Origin: Christiangramia salexigens
GTDB taxonomy: Bacteria; Bacteroidota; Bacteroidia; Flavobacteriales; Flavobacteriaceae
Direction: 5' to 3'
Length of the DNA stretch: 64,000 nt
Assembly: GCF_001889005.1 (NCBI RefSeq)
Contig: NZ_CP018153.1
Span: 1,336,501-1,400,500 of the forward strand
Below, in pieces: positions 33,400 to 42,426 of the stretch. Position 1 is the stretch's first letter, and each line of letters opens with the position of its first letter. A program made the position numbers and the translations under genes. The notes below the pieces were generated by a model. That model worked only from the letters and a program-made list of their open reading frames with translations, had not been told where the DNA came from and searched no databases.

Positions 33400-34410
33400 T
33401 TACCATTTGATAATTGCACTTCCCCACGTGAATCCGCTTCCAAAAGCTGCGAGTACCACCACATCTTCATCTTTAACTTTTCCTTCTTCCCAGGCCTCTG
33501 TAAGTGCTATAGGAATTGAAGCAGCTGTGGTATTACCATATTTCTGAATATTATTAAATACCTGATCGTCGCTCAATTTAAACTTGTTCTGTACAAACTG
33601 GGAGATCCTAAGATTCGCCTGATGAGGAATAAGCATATTGATATCCTGAACATCCAGACCATTAGCCTGTAATCCTTCATTAATTACTTCCGAAAAACGC
33701 TGAATGGCATTTTTGAAAACGAATTGCCCATTCATATAAGGATAATATGGAATATCCTCTCCCTGCGGGTTATCGGCAATGATTTCCGGCACCCAGTAAT
33801 TAGTACTAGGGCCTTTTAAAGAAAGCTCCAGCGCATGTTTTCCTTCAGAATGCAAATGTGTGGAAAGTATACCTTGTCCATTATGATCACTTCTGGTAAG
33901 TACGGCTGCTCCTGCTCCATCGCCAAAAATCACAGATACAGATCTTCCTCTCGTACTAAAATCTAAACCTCCACTATGATTTTCACTACCAATAACCAGA
34001 ACATTCTTATACATTCCAGTCTTAATAAACTGATCGGCAACAGAAATTGCATAGATAAAACCACTACATTGATTGCGAACGTCCAGAGCAGGACAGGTTT
34101 CTATATCCAACATTTCCTGAACCTGTACCCCACAACCTGGAAAATAATAATCGGGGCTAAGGGTTGCGAATACAATTAGATCTATATCATCCTTTGAAAT
34201 ACCGGCACGCTCCAGTGCGATCTTGGATGCCTTAACTCCCATAACCGCGGTTGAATTACCATCACCTTTCTTAATATGCCTACGCTCTTTTATTCCTGTA
34301 CGTTCAGTGATCCACTCATCATTGGTATCCATTAATTTTGAAAGGTCATCATTGGTTACCACATTCTCCGGGACATATTTTCCTAAACCAGCAATTTTAG
34401 TTTGATACAT
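33400..34410 (-). CDS. fabH: 3-Oxoacyl-ACP synthase III (KAS III)
   Basis: This 336-residue thiolase-fold enzyme starts fatty acid synthesis by condensing an acyl-CoA with malonyl-ACP. The triad is visible: Cys in VRNQCSGF, His in PHQAN and Asn in YGNTTAAS. The FGDGAGAAVL and FGSGFTWGS motifs are also present. An extra TTG upstream would add two residues; the ATG at 34410 fits the family start. Typical fatty-acid operon partners (plsX, rpmF) are absent, so this may be a second KAS III, and a specialised acyl acceptor or branched primer is possible. Confidence 0.87.
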   Translation of the reverse strand: MYQTKIAGLGKYVPENVVTNDDLSKLMDTNDEWITERTGIKERRHIKKGDGNSTAVMGVKASKIALERAGISKDDIDLIVFATLSPDYYFPGCGVQVQEMLDIETCPALDVRNQCSGFIYAISVADQFIKTGMYKNVLVIGSENHSGGLDFSTRGRSVSVIFGDGAGAAVLTRSDHNGQGILSTHLHSEGKHALELSLKGPSTNYWVPEIIADNPQGEDIPYYPYMNGQFVFKNAIQRFSEVINEGLQANGLDVQDINMLIPHQANLRISQFVQNKFKLSDDQVFNNIQKYGNTTAASIPIALTEAWEEGKVKDEDVVVLAAFGSGFTWGSAIIKW

Positions 34411-34587
34411 AGACAATAATTATATTTTTAATATTAATTCGATTTAAATTTAAGCAAATTGCAAAAATTGCGGCCGGCAATATACTAAACATTAACATTC
34501 CTTCAATCTTAAACTAATGCTGAAATTGAACTTTTAATAATGGAAAACGAGTGTGAGTATTTTTAGTTCAATAAAAAACAGGAGGAA

Positions 34588-34632
34588 CAAAAAAGAAAGC
34601 GTGGACGTTATTAGGGTTCCGTCCACGCTTTC
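34588..34632 (-). terminator. Terminator of the AarF kinase gene
   Basis: GAAAGCGTGGAC (34595-34606) pairs with GTCCACGCTTTC (34621-34632) around a 14-base loop. On the minus strand it continues into a T run. Confidence 0.88.
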
Positions 34633-34656
34633 ACAACCTAACCAATAAATCAACCA

Positions 34657-35964
34657 TTAGAGGAAACCTCTAAACTTTTGCACGTCCACTGTAGCTTTTA
34701 GATCGTGTAGTAAATTATATAGACCAAAGAAAGTACGGCTCATATAAAGAAAATGCCTGCTTCCTCTGTTCCCATTCATTTTTCTTAATTCAGGATCCTT
34801 AGAATATTTTTCCGATAAGTGGGTAAGGTTCTCCCAAAATTTTTCATCTGTAAAATCAAACTTATCTGACTGAAACGGCGTTGAAAACATCGAGAACATT
34901 TCATAGAACATATCCGCAAAAAAATCCTTTTCCTTATCAGAATCTGCAGCACTTAAAATTTCAAGCTCATATAATTTTTGATAGAAAAATTCCTGATCAT
35001 TAAGCTTTTCTCGATCTGTAAGCGCAAAATAAGGCTCGTAAAAATCATCAGGGATCTGTTTGATACATCCAAAATCTATCGCGATAAGATTATTGTCCTT
35101 ATCTACCATAAAGTTACCGGGATGAGGATCTGCATGCACCTCTTTTAGTCCATGGATCTGAAACATATAAAAGTCCCAAAGTGCCTGTCCCACTTTATTT
35201 GCTAAATTCTGATCTGTATTAGACTTAGCAAATTCGCTAAGATGTACACCATCCATCCAGTCCATCGTTATGATCCGCTCACTGGAAAGCTCCTCATAAT
35301 AATCAGGAAATCTTAAGTTTGGAATTCCGGCGCAAGCTCCGGAAATCTCCTTACTTTGTTTTACCTCCAGAATATAATCGGTCTCCTCTAGCAATTTACC
35401 TTCTACCTCTTTAAAATATTTTTCAGAATCCTTCGCCTGAAGGTTGAACATCTTAAGAGCAATTGGCTTCACCATTGCGAGATCTGAACTGATACTATCT
35501 GCAACCCCCGGATATTGGATTTTCACAGCAAGTTTTTTCCCATCTTTTGTTGCCTTGTGCACCTGACCGATGCTGGCAGCGTTTACCGATTGGGTTGCAA
35601 ACGTATCATATAATTCTTCCGGATAAACTCCGTGATATTTTTTAAAGGTCTTTCTCACAAGTGGAGCTGACAGTGGTGGAACGCTGAATTGTGCCAAACT
35701 AAACTTTTCTACATAAGCACTTGGCAGCAGATTCTTCTCCATAGATAACATTTGTGCCACTTTTAAAGCACTTCCTTTGAGGTTTTTCAAACCGTCATAG
35801 ATATCACTGGCATTATCCTCATCTAATTCATCCCTTGTCAACTCCCTGTTAAAAGCTTTTTTACCATAATATTTAAGGTAATTACCACCTATCTTAACAC
35901 CGGTTTGCACCAGTTGTCCGGTTCTCCCAATTTTTCCTGTAGGTATTTTATCTATGGTTTTCAT
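34657..35964 (-). CDS. ABC1/AarF (UbiB-like) atypical kinase
   Basis: This 435-residue protein of the ABC1/ADCK/UbiB family has the N-terminal KxGQ-like segment KGSALKVAQMLS, the Ala-rich loop AASIGQVHKA, the Lys strand AVKIQYPG, then the catalytic HADPHPGNFMV and the metal-binding IDFGCIK. In other bacteria the family supports quinone synthesis. Here, with menaquinone as the likely respiratory quinone, the role is not established. No C-terminal membrane helices are seen, unlike E. coli UbiB. It lies 19 bases after a TetR-type regulator gene, forming an operon. Confidence 0.88.
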   Translation of the reverse strand: MKTIDKIPTGKIGRTGQLVQTGVKIGGNYLKYYGKKAFNRELTRDELDEDNASDIYDGLKNLKGSALKVAQMLSMEKNLLPSAYVEKFSLAQFSVPPLSAPLVRKTFKKYHGVYPEELYDTFATQSVNAASIGQVHKATKDGKKLAVKIQYPGVADSISSDLAMVKPIALKMFNLQAKDSEKYFKEVEGKLLEETDYILEVKQSKEISGACAGIPNLRFPDYYEELSSERIITMDWMDGVHLSEFAKSNTDQNLANKVGQALWDFYMFQIHGLKEVHADPHPGNFMVDKDNNLIAIDFGCIKQIPDDFYEPYFALTDREKLNDQEFFYQKLYELEILSAADSDKEKDFFADMFYEMFSMFSTPFQSDKFDFTDEKFWENLTHLSEKYSKDPELRKMNGNRGSRHFLYMSRTFFGLYNLLHDLKATVDVQKFRGFL

Positions 35965-35983
35965 ATCTCCTCTGTTCTATTGC

Positions 35984-36655
35984 TTACGCCATTCGTTCTT
36001 TCCACAAAAACTTTCCAAGATCCAGAACTCTTTCCAAAGGCGTATTATCAAAGAGATCAAAAACGGTATTTACAGATTTTTCTATTGCAACATCTGTGCT
36101 TTCAAATCCTGCAGAATTATCTTCCTTCCAGAATTTTAACAGGAATAAAAACTGCACCCATACTCCTTCTGAAAATATCATCTCACTCTGCTCCAGCAAC
36201 TTGACCGTTTTATCTTTATTACCGTCCGCGATAAGAGCCTTCGCATAATTCTTTATATTTTTTCTCAGTGATTTCAACTGATCCAGATTCTTTAAAGGTT
36301 GTTCATTTTCGCTTAAGGCATAAAGAACATAACTTCTGTTAGCCGTTAGTACTTCAAAGAAAGTATAGAAGAAGGTTAGCAATTTTTCTCTATTCGAAAA
36401 ATTCTGGTAGTCTTTGGACTTGTGCATTACATCCAGGGAGTTTTCAAAAAACTTTTCCCAAATCGTTTTTCTTAGACCCTCAAAGCTCCCAAAGAATTTA
36501 TAAAAATCCGCCTCCGTCATTCCGTTATCCTTTGCGAATTTATATACACTTCGCGGCGTCTTTTCATGCTGCAGAACATAATCCATATAGATAGCGATGA
36601 TCTTATTGGCGTCTGAAGCTTTCTTCACTTTGGTATTTTCTTTCGTCTTTGCCAT
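35984..36655 (-). CDS. TetR family transcriptional regulator
   Basis: This 223-residue protein has a TetR-type N-terminal helix-turn-helix (about residues 30-65: VYKFAKDNGMTEADFYKFFGSFEGLRKTIW) and a long helical ligand domain. The first 15 residues are Lys-rich. It precedes the AarF kinase gene by 19 bases, so it probably controls its own operon. The upstream region has a -7 box and a possible operator (below). The effector is unknown. Confidence 0.82.
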   Translation of the reverse strand: MAKTKENTKVKKASDANKIIAIYMDYVLQHEKTPRSVYKFAKDNGMTEADFYKFFGSFEGLRKTIWEKFFENSLDVMHKSKDYQNFSNREKLLTFFYTFFEVLTANRSYVLYALSENEQPLKNLDQLKSLRKNIKNYAKALIADGNKDKTVKLLEQSEMIFSEGVWVQFLFLLKFWKEDNSAGFESTDVAIEKSVNTVFDLFDNTPLERVLDLGKFLWKERMA

Positions 36656-36672
36656 AACTTTTAATTCTAATC

Positions 36673-36680
36673 CAAAAATA
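36673..36680 (-). promoter_or_regulatory. -7 promoter element of the TetR-AarF operon
   Basis: On the minus strand TATTTTTG (plus CAAAAATA) matches TAnnTTTG and ends 17 bases before the ATG at 36655. A TTTTG lies about 22 bases upstream as a loose -33 element. Confidence 0.55.
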
Positions 36681-36712
36681 CAACATTGTTTAATCTAAAA
36701 ACCAAAAGTTTA

Positions 36713-36726
36713 AACAAAACTTTGTT
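36713..36726. promoter_or_regulatory. Possible TetR operator
   Basis: AACAAA-AC-TTTGTT is a perfect 6+2+6 dyad 57 bases upstream of the TetR gene, between its promoter and htpG. Position and symmetry fit autoregulation. It is short, so chance is possible. Confidence 0.3.
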
Positions 36727-36798
36727 AAATATTTCAATTCGAGTTTATTTGAGGCTTTTTAGACGTCCTGACCTATATATAATTACAATCAATGTCAG

Positions 36799-36828
36799 TT
36801 TGTCAGCGAACATCAAATGGTACTTTTT
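36799..36828 (+). promoter_or_regulatory. Promoter of htpG
   Basis: TTTG at 36799-36802 and TACTTTTT at 36821-36828 are 18 bases apart; the -7 box has T in place of the final G. The leader would be about 35 bases. No inverted repeat of the CIRCE type is visible. Confidence 0.5.
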
Positions 36829-36868
36829 TTGACCTTAGAGAAGCGAATCAAAATTTAAATCAATAACT

Positions 36869-38755
36869 ATGGCAACCGGAAAAATAAATGTATCTGTTGA
36901 AAACATTTTTCCGCTCATCAAAAAGTTTTTATACTCAGATCACGAGATCTTTTTGAGAGAGCTTATATCTAACGCAACCGATGCAACTTTAAAACTTAAA
37001 CACCTCAGCAATCTGGGAGAAGCCAATGTAGAATATGGTAATCCAAAGATTGAAGTAAGCATTAATGAGAAAAACAAAACCCTGCATGTAAAGGATCAGG
37101 GAATTGGAATGACCAAAGAAGAGGTTGAGAAGTACATCAACGAAGTGGCATTCTCTGGAGCCGAAGAGTTCTTAGCTAAGTACAAGGATTCTGCAAAAGA
37201 CAGTGGAATTATCGGGCATTTTGGGCTTGGATTCTATTCTGCCTTTATGGTAGCCAACAAAGTAGAGATTCTTACCAAGTCTCATAAAGATGAACCTGCT
37301 GCTCACTGGGTGTGCGAAGGAACAACAGAGTTCACCCTAAGCGAAGGAGATAAAAAAGATCATGGTACAGAGATCATTCTTCATATTAATGAAGAGGATA
37401 AAGAATTCCTTGAAGAAAACAGAATTCAGGAGCTATTGGTAAAGTATAACAAGTTTATGCCTATACCAATTAAGTTTGGAACAAAAGAAGAAACACTTCC
37501 ACTGCCTGAAGATGCAAAAGAAGATGCAAAACCGGAAACTAAAACGGTAGATAACATCATCAATAATCCGGAGCCGGCCTGGACAAAGCAGCCAACCGAT
37601 CTTGAGGAGAAGGATTATAATAACTTCTATCGTGAATTGTATCCAATGCAATTCGAGGATCCGTTATTCCATATCCATTTAAATGTTGACTATCCATTTA
37701 ATCTAACCGGTATTCTTTATTTCCCAAGAATGTCCGGCGATATGAATATTCAAAAGGATAAAATTCAGTTATATCAGAATCAGGTATTCGTAACTGATAA
37801 TGTTGAAGGCATCGTACCAGAATTTTTAACGATGTTGCGCGGAGTAATAGATTCTCCAGACATTCCATTAAACGTTTCAAGGTCTTACCTTCAGGCTGAT
37901 GGTGCCGTTAAAAAGATCTCGAGCTATATCACCAGAAAGGTCGCAGATAAACTGAAAAGTCTTTTCAATAACAATCGTGAGGATTTCGAAAAGAAATGGA
38001 ACGATATTAAGATCGTTATCGAGTACGGTATGCTTACCGAAGAAAAGTTCTTTGAGAAAGCTGATAAATTTGCCCTTTACCCAACAACAGATGGCAAATT
38101 CTATACGTTTGATGAGCTTCAGGAAAACATCAAGGAAGCCCATACAGATAAAGACGGCAACCTTGTGATCCTTTATGCTTCTAACGAGAACGAACAGCAC
38201 AGTTATATCAAAGCGGCCAAAGATAAAGGCTATACCGTATTGATGCTGGATTCACCTATAATCTCACATCTGCTACAGAAAATGGAAACTTCAAAAGAAA
38301 AAGTTTCTTTTGTTCGTGTAGATTCAGACCATGTGGATAATCTTATCAAAACTGATGAGGAGCAGGTTTCGAAACTTTCAGAAGAAGAGAAAGAAAAGCT
38401 GAAGGCAGATTTCGAGAAGGTAATTCCTTCAGAAAAGTATACGATCCAGCTTGAAGCCATGGATAGCACAGCAGCTCCATTAATCATTACTCAGCCTGAG
38501 TTCATGAGAAGAATGAAAGAGATGCAGCAAACCGGTGGTGGCGGAATGTTTGGTATGGGTAACATGCCAGAGATGTATAATCTTGTGGTAAATACCAATC
38601 ATGACTTGATCAATACAATTCTGTCTACGAAAACCGAAAAGAAACAGCAACGATTGATCAAACAATCTCTGGATCTTGCAAGACTATCTCAGAACTTGCT
38701 TAAAGGTAAAGAACTTACCAACTTCATCAACAGAAGTTTTGAAATGGTGAAGTAA
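36869..38755 (+). CDS. htpG: Molecular chaperone HtpG (Hsp90)
   Basis: This 628-residue cytoplasmic Hsp90 has the three expected domains: the N-terminal GHKL ATPase (residues 1-225), with DHEIFLRELISNATDA, VKDQGIGMTKEE and IGHFGLGFYSAFMVANK; the middle domain with NVSRSYLQ; and the C-terminal dimer domain (about 500-628). The C-terminus carries a glycine- and methionine-rich loop (TGGGGMFGMGNMPEM) rather than the eukaryotic MEEVD tail. The length is typical for bacteria. It is a single gene with a strong terminator. Confidence 0.97.
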   Translation: MATGKINVSVENIFPLIKKFLYSDHEIFLRELISNATDATLKLKHLSNLGEANVEYGNPKIEVSINEKNKTLHVKDQGIGMTKEEVEKYINEVAFSGAEEFLAKYKDSAKDSGIIGHFGLGFYSAFMVANKVEILTKSHKDEPAAHWVCEGTTEFTLSEGDKKDHGTEIILHINEEDKEFLEENRIQELLVKYNKFMPIPIKFGTKEETLPLPEDAKEDAKPETKTVDNIINNPEPAWTKQPTDLEEKDYNNFYRELYPMQFEDPLFHIHLNVDYPFNLTGILYFPRMSGDMNIQKDKIQLYQNQVFVTDNVEGIVPEFLTMLRGVIDSPDIPLNVSRSYLQADGAVKKISSYITRKVADKLKSLFNNNREDFEKKWNDIKIVIEYGMLTEEKFFEKADKFALYPTTDGKFYTFDELQENIKEAHTDKDGNLVILYASNENEQHSYIKAAKDKGYTVLMLDSPIISHLLQKMETSKEKVSFVRVDSDHVDNLIKTDEEQVSKLSEEEKEKLKADFEKVIPSEKYTIQLEAMDSTAAPLIITQPEFMRRMKEMQQTGGGGMFGMGNMPEMYNLVVNTNHDLINTILSTKTEKKQQRLIKQSLDLARLSQNLLKGKELTNFINRSFEMVK

Positions 38756-38774
38756 TAAAAATTATAACTTAATA

Positions 38775-38815
38775 TAACAGGCCACTTTTCATTTGAAAGG
38801 TGGCCTGTTACTTTT
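38775..38815 (+). terminator. Terminator of htpG
   Basis: TAACAGGCCAC (38775-38785) pairs with GTGGCCTGTTA (38800-38810), continuing inward to an ATTT loop, followed by CTTTT. Confidence 0.85.
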
Positions 38816-38853
38816 ACGAAACCTCATTTCGTATTTTTACCAAAAAGAATTCT

Positions 38854-39669
38854 ATGAAAAAGATTTTATGCCTTCTCGTTATCATCAGTATTTTTAGCTG
38901 CAAAGACAATAAATCAAACCAAAACATTCCCGTAGAACCAAATAATGGGAGTGGAAAAGGCGCAGTTCCTCCAAAGGTCTTATCCTTTTCCGAAAATATT
39001 GAGGAAGCCCATAATAAGCCAGCCTTTATGACCAAAGAAGCTGTAGCATTCGATATTGATCTTAAATTTGGAGACAAAACAAGATTGGATGCAAAAGTGA
39101 GTATGCTCACCAACTCCTCTAAAGTTAGACTGGATAAAACCAATGAAACTTCGATAGTTTATAATGGAGAAAAAGTTTTCATTAGCCCGGATTCCTCAGA
39201 TGTACAGGGAGCCCGATTTGATATCTTCACATGGCAATACTTTTTCGCCATGCCATTTAAATTAACCGATCCCGGAACAGTCTGGACCGAACCCAAAGAA
39301 CTTAAACTGGACAGCTTAAAGTATGAGACCTCCAAACTAAGTTTTAAAAACGATATTGGAGATTCTCCAGACGATTGGTATGTAGTTTATAAAGATGATA
39401 AAACCAGTAGGCTTAAGGCTGCAGCATATATCGTCACCTTCAGCCAGGAACAGAAAAAGGCAGAACAAAACCCTCACGCGATCGTTTATTCAGAATACAA
39501 AGTGGTAGACCAGATAGCCATTGCGACAAAATGGAGTTTTCACAACTGGGACAATGAGAATGGACTTGGTGAAAAACTTGGCGAAGCAAGTATTTCAAAT
39601 ATTCATTTCTTCAAGCCGGAGGATACTTTTTTTAAGGCTCCTGAAAATGCTCTGGAGGTTAAGAAGTAG
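38854..39669 (+). CDS. Lipoprotein of unknown function (DUF6503-like)
   Basis: This 271-residue protein has a lipoprotein signal with lipobox SIFSC near residue 14, then a Pro/Asn-rich linker. The mature domain is beta-rich: EAVAFDIDLKFGDKTRLDAKVSM, then FTWQYFFAMPFKLTDPGTVW, DSPDDWYVVYKD and RLKAAAYIVTFS. The shape resembles DUF6503-type lipoproteins of Flavobacteriia, but I could not confirm the family. An upstream start at 38800 lies inside the htpG terminator and would ruin the signal, so ATG 38854 is used. No promoter is clear. Confidence 0.65.
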   Translation: MKKILCLLVIISIFSCKDNKSNQNIPVEPNNGSGKGAVPPKVLSFSENIEEAHNKPAFMTKEAVAFDIDLKFGDKTRLDAKVSMLTNSSKVRLDKTNETSIVYNGEKVFISPDSSDVQGARFDIFTWQYFFAMPFKLTDPGTVWTEPKELKLDSLKYETSKLSFKNDIGDSPDDWYVVYKDDKTSRLKAAAYIVTFSQEQKKAEQNPHAIVYSEYKVVDQIAIATKWSFHNWDNENGLGEKLGEASISNIHFFKPEDTFFKAPENALEVKK

Positions 39670-39671
39670 GT

Positions 39672-41909
39672 TTATACTTTCTGTGAAATTCTGTTAGAAG
39701 TCAGGTTTTTGTATAAAATTTGGAAGAATTGTTGTACGTCGTACGGCTTTACGATTATATCATTCATACCTGCAATCTGTATCTCCTCTCTTATTTCCTC
39801 AACCTCTACAGCTGTTAGTGCGACTACCGGAACTTCATTATTGAATTTTCTAATCTCCCTACAGGCTTCCATTCCGGTCATACCGGGCATGTTCACATCC
39901 ATTAAAATGAGATCGTAATCATTCTCTTTAACGAGTTTAATGGCCTCTTTTCCATCACCGGCTACATAACACTGGAAATCCTTTTTTTCAAGTATACGTT
40001 TGGTAACCACCTGGTTAATTCTGTTATCGTCTACAATCAGGATTTTTCTTGATGATAAAGATTCAGGATCAACATTAAGATCTTCAATTCGAGCCTTAAC
40101 TTCTTGTTTGGATCGATCTTCTTTAAATGCAATGGTGAAACTAAATACAGATCCCTCTCCTACTTTACTTTTTAAATGAATATTAGAATTGAAAAGAGAC
40201 AGTAATTTCTTTACAATTGGTAGTCCTAAGCCGGTTCCCTGATAGTTATAATTAGAAGGTTCTAATTGAGAAAATTCTTCAAATATCACTTTTCTCTTGC
40301 TTTCGGGAATTCCGGGACCATCATCTTTTATTTCAAAATAAATTGTGGCATAGGAATCCTTTAATTCCTTTTGTATAGCTGTTATATAAATATTGCCTCG
40401 TTCAGTAAACTTCATGGCATTCCCTACCAGATTCATCAACACCTGGGAAAGCCTTACAGGATCCCCTATAAGATTGGCTGAAATATTCCTATCTATATCC
40501 ACATGGATCTGGTTCTTATTTTGAACCCTTGTAAAATCAAAACTCGTGACGATGCTATTTATAAGATCATGGAAATTGAAGCTAACATTTTCCAGTTTTA
40601 CTTCATTAGACTCCATTTTATTCATCTGAAGTACATCGTTGATGAGGGCAAGCAGATAATCTGCAGAAAACTTAAGCGACCTTAGATCTGACTGATGCTT
40701 TTTAAGCCCCTTATCTTCCAGCAATAAGGAGGTAAGACCAATAACGCCATAAAGCGGCGTTCTAATCTCATGGCTTACCGTACTAAAGAATCTTGTCTTT
40801 AGACGGGACAATCGCTCTGCCTCTTCCTTGGCGCCTTTAAACTTTTTATTCTTATCCTTTAATTCGAGAATAAGTTTCTTACGATCTCTGTTCACCTTAT
40901 TTAAAAAGAAAAGGATGAACATTAATACCAGAGAAGAAAGTACCATCACAACAACTTTCTCTTTGGATTTTGATATGATCTGATCTTGATAACGCTGTTC
41001 CCTTTTAGCTATTTCGAGATCCTTGCGATATTCGTTTAGATTAAATCTGGCATTGGCAATTTCCATTTGCTTCACCTTCTCCCCTTCAAAAACTGCCTCA
41101 CTATATTCATTATATTTTTCCTGAGCCTTATATGCTTCTTCATAATCACCTTTTTTGGCGAGCATTTCGGCATATGCATGATAAGCTTCAGCAGCCGGCA
41201 GAATAAGGCTATCCTTTACTGCTAAACGAAGAGATTTATTAAAAAAATAGCCTGCTGAATCATATTTAGCTTTATAGCTATAATACCTTCCATGCAGCAT
41301 ATATAATTGAGATTTAAAGGAATTGGTACCAAATTCACTATATTCTCTTGTTAACGTATCTACCACAGTCAAGCATTGCTTCAGATAAGGATATGCCTTA
41401 TCATATTGTCCTGTATCCAGATAGGTCCATCCAATATTTGCTCTTGGAATAAGTAATTCTGTTGAATCGCCAATTTTTTTTGCAACCTCGATTACCTTAT
41501 TATAGTAATTAATTCCCTTGGCTCTTGTTGAAGGGATTTCAGAATAAATATTTCCTAAATAGTTGTAGGAACGCATTAGAAGAGTATCGTTTTCACTCTT
41601 TTCTGCATATTCTAATCCGAATGTATAATTTTTCCTTGCCCTAGCACTATCCTTTAGATCCAGATATGCATGCCCCAGGCTATTGAAACCCTTTGCTATA
41701 AAATAGGGTTGCTTCGTCCTTTTTGCAAGATCAATTAGTAAATGTGAATTATCTATGGCGTCTTCGTAGATATAGCTTTTGATATCCCTATCTATCTGTT
41801 CACTTAGCTTTTGCAGGCTATCGGCAGAAATATGCTCTTTATCCTGTGCAAACGCAGACAGCACCCCACATAAAAGGATTAAAAAAAATAAGACGTAATT
41901 TTTTTTCAA
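39672..41909 (-). CDS. TPR hybrid sensor histidine kinase/response regulator
   Basis: This 745-residue membrane sensor kinase reads as follows from the TTG at 41909: signal peptide (about 1-21, ending SAFAQ), periplasmic tetratricopeptide repeats (about 30-290), one membrane helix (about 320-340), a coiled coil, HisKA with His380 in STVSHEIRTP, HATPase with NLVGNAMKF, DDGPGIPE and GTGLGLPIV, then a receiver domain with Asp671 in LMDVNMPG and Lys in IVKPYD. A longer reading to 42080 would overlap the divergent DoxX gene and bury the signal peptide. There is no output domain or adjacent regulator, so it relays phosphate to a protein coded elsewhere. Confidence 0.9.
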   Translation of the reverse strand: MKKNYVLFFLILLCGVLSAFAQDKEHISADSLQKLSEQIDRDIKSYIYEDAIDNSHLLIDLAKRTKQPYFIAKGFNSLGHAYLDLKDSARARKNYTFGLEYAEKSENDTLLMRSYNYLGNIYSEIPSTRAKGINYYNKVIEVAKKIGDSTELLIPRANIGWTYLDTGQYDKAYPYLKQCLTVVDTLTREYSEFGTNSFKSQLYMLHGRYYSYKAKYDSAGYFFNKSLRLAVKDSLILPAAEAYHAYAEMLAKKGDYEEAYKAQEKYNEYSEAVFEGEKVKQMEIANARFNLNEYRKDLEIAKREQRYQDQIISKSKEKVVVMVLSSLVLMFILFFLNKVNRDRKKLILELKDKNKKFKGAKEEAERLSRLKTRFFSTVSHEIRTPLYGVIGLTSLLLEDKGLKKHQSDLRSLKFSADYLLALINDVLQMNKMESNEVKLENVSFNFHDLINSIVTSFDFTRVQNKNQIHVDIDRNISANLIGDPVRLSQVLMNLVGNAMKFTERGNIYITAIQKELKDSYATIYFEIKDDGPGIPESKRKVIFEEFSQLEPSNYNYQGTGLGLPIVKKLLSLFNSNIHLKSKVGEGSVFSFTIAFKEDRSKQEVKARIEDLNVDPESLSSRKILIVDDNRINQVVTKRILEKKDFQCYVAGDGKEAIKLVKENDYDLILMDVNMPGMTGMEACREIRKFNNEVPVVALTAVEVEEIREEIQIAGMNDIIVKPYDVQQFFQILYKNLTSNRISQKV

Positions 41910-42062
41910 ACGCAGGTCAGGTTTAATAAAAATTAGATTTCGGAATCGGGAAATTACTCTTATTAAAGTAATTACACAACATATATTTAAAAAAAATGAA
42001 AGTAGTAGATTATATCCGGTATGACATATAATTTTATAGTATATTCCATTAAAAGCAGATAA

Positions 42063-42422
42063 ATGACGTATCCCTGGCACTTATACCTCATGGCATGTAT
42101 GTATGTCATAGCAGGCTTTTTCCATTTTATTAAGCCAAAAATCTATGTGAGGATCATGCCAAATTACTTCCCTAAACCACTACTACTGGTTTATTTAAGT
42201 GGATTTGCTGAAATCTTTCTAGGGGTCTTAACCTGTTTCAAGACTTCAAAAAACTTCGCCCTGTTTGGAATAATATTAATGCTTATGGTATTTCTGTTAG
42301 TGCACTTTAACATGCTTACCTCGAAAAAGGCAGGTTCCGGATTACCTAAGTGGATTCTAATTATACGAATTCCCCTACAATTTGTTTTAATTTGGTGGGC
42401 ATATTATTACATAAAATTCTAA
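42063..42422 (+). CDS. DoxX-like membrane protein
   Basis: This 119-residue protein has four membrane helices (about 7-22, 42-60, 68-86 and 97-116), with the family-type FHFIKPKIYVRIMPNYFP loop. It resembles the DoxX/MauE-like group, whose function is not settled. It is divergent from the histidine kinase gene across a 153-base intergenic region, and alkB starts 4 bases after it. Confidence 0.72.
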   Translation: MTYPWHLYLMACMYVIAGFFHFIKPKIYVRIMPNYFPKPLLLVYLSGFAEIFLGVLTCFKTSKNFALFGIILMLMVFLLVHFNMLTSKKAGSGLPKWILIIRIPLQFVLIWWAYYYIKF

Positions 42423-42426
42423 CCGC

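Noticed and set aside
38800..38853. Longer start of the lipoprotein gene at 38800
   Set aside because: The added residues lie in the htpG terminator hairpin and would prevent lipoprotein processing.
41910..42080. N-terminal 57-residue extension of the histidine kinase
   Set aside because: It overlaps the divergent DoxX-like gene, places the signal peptide in the interior and has low-quality composition.
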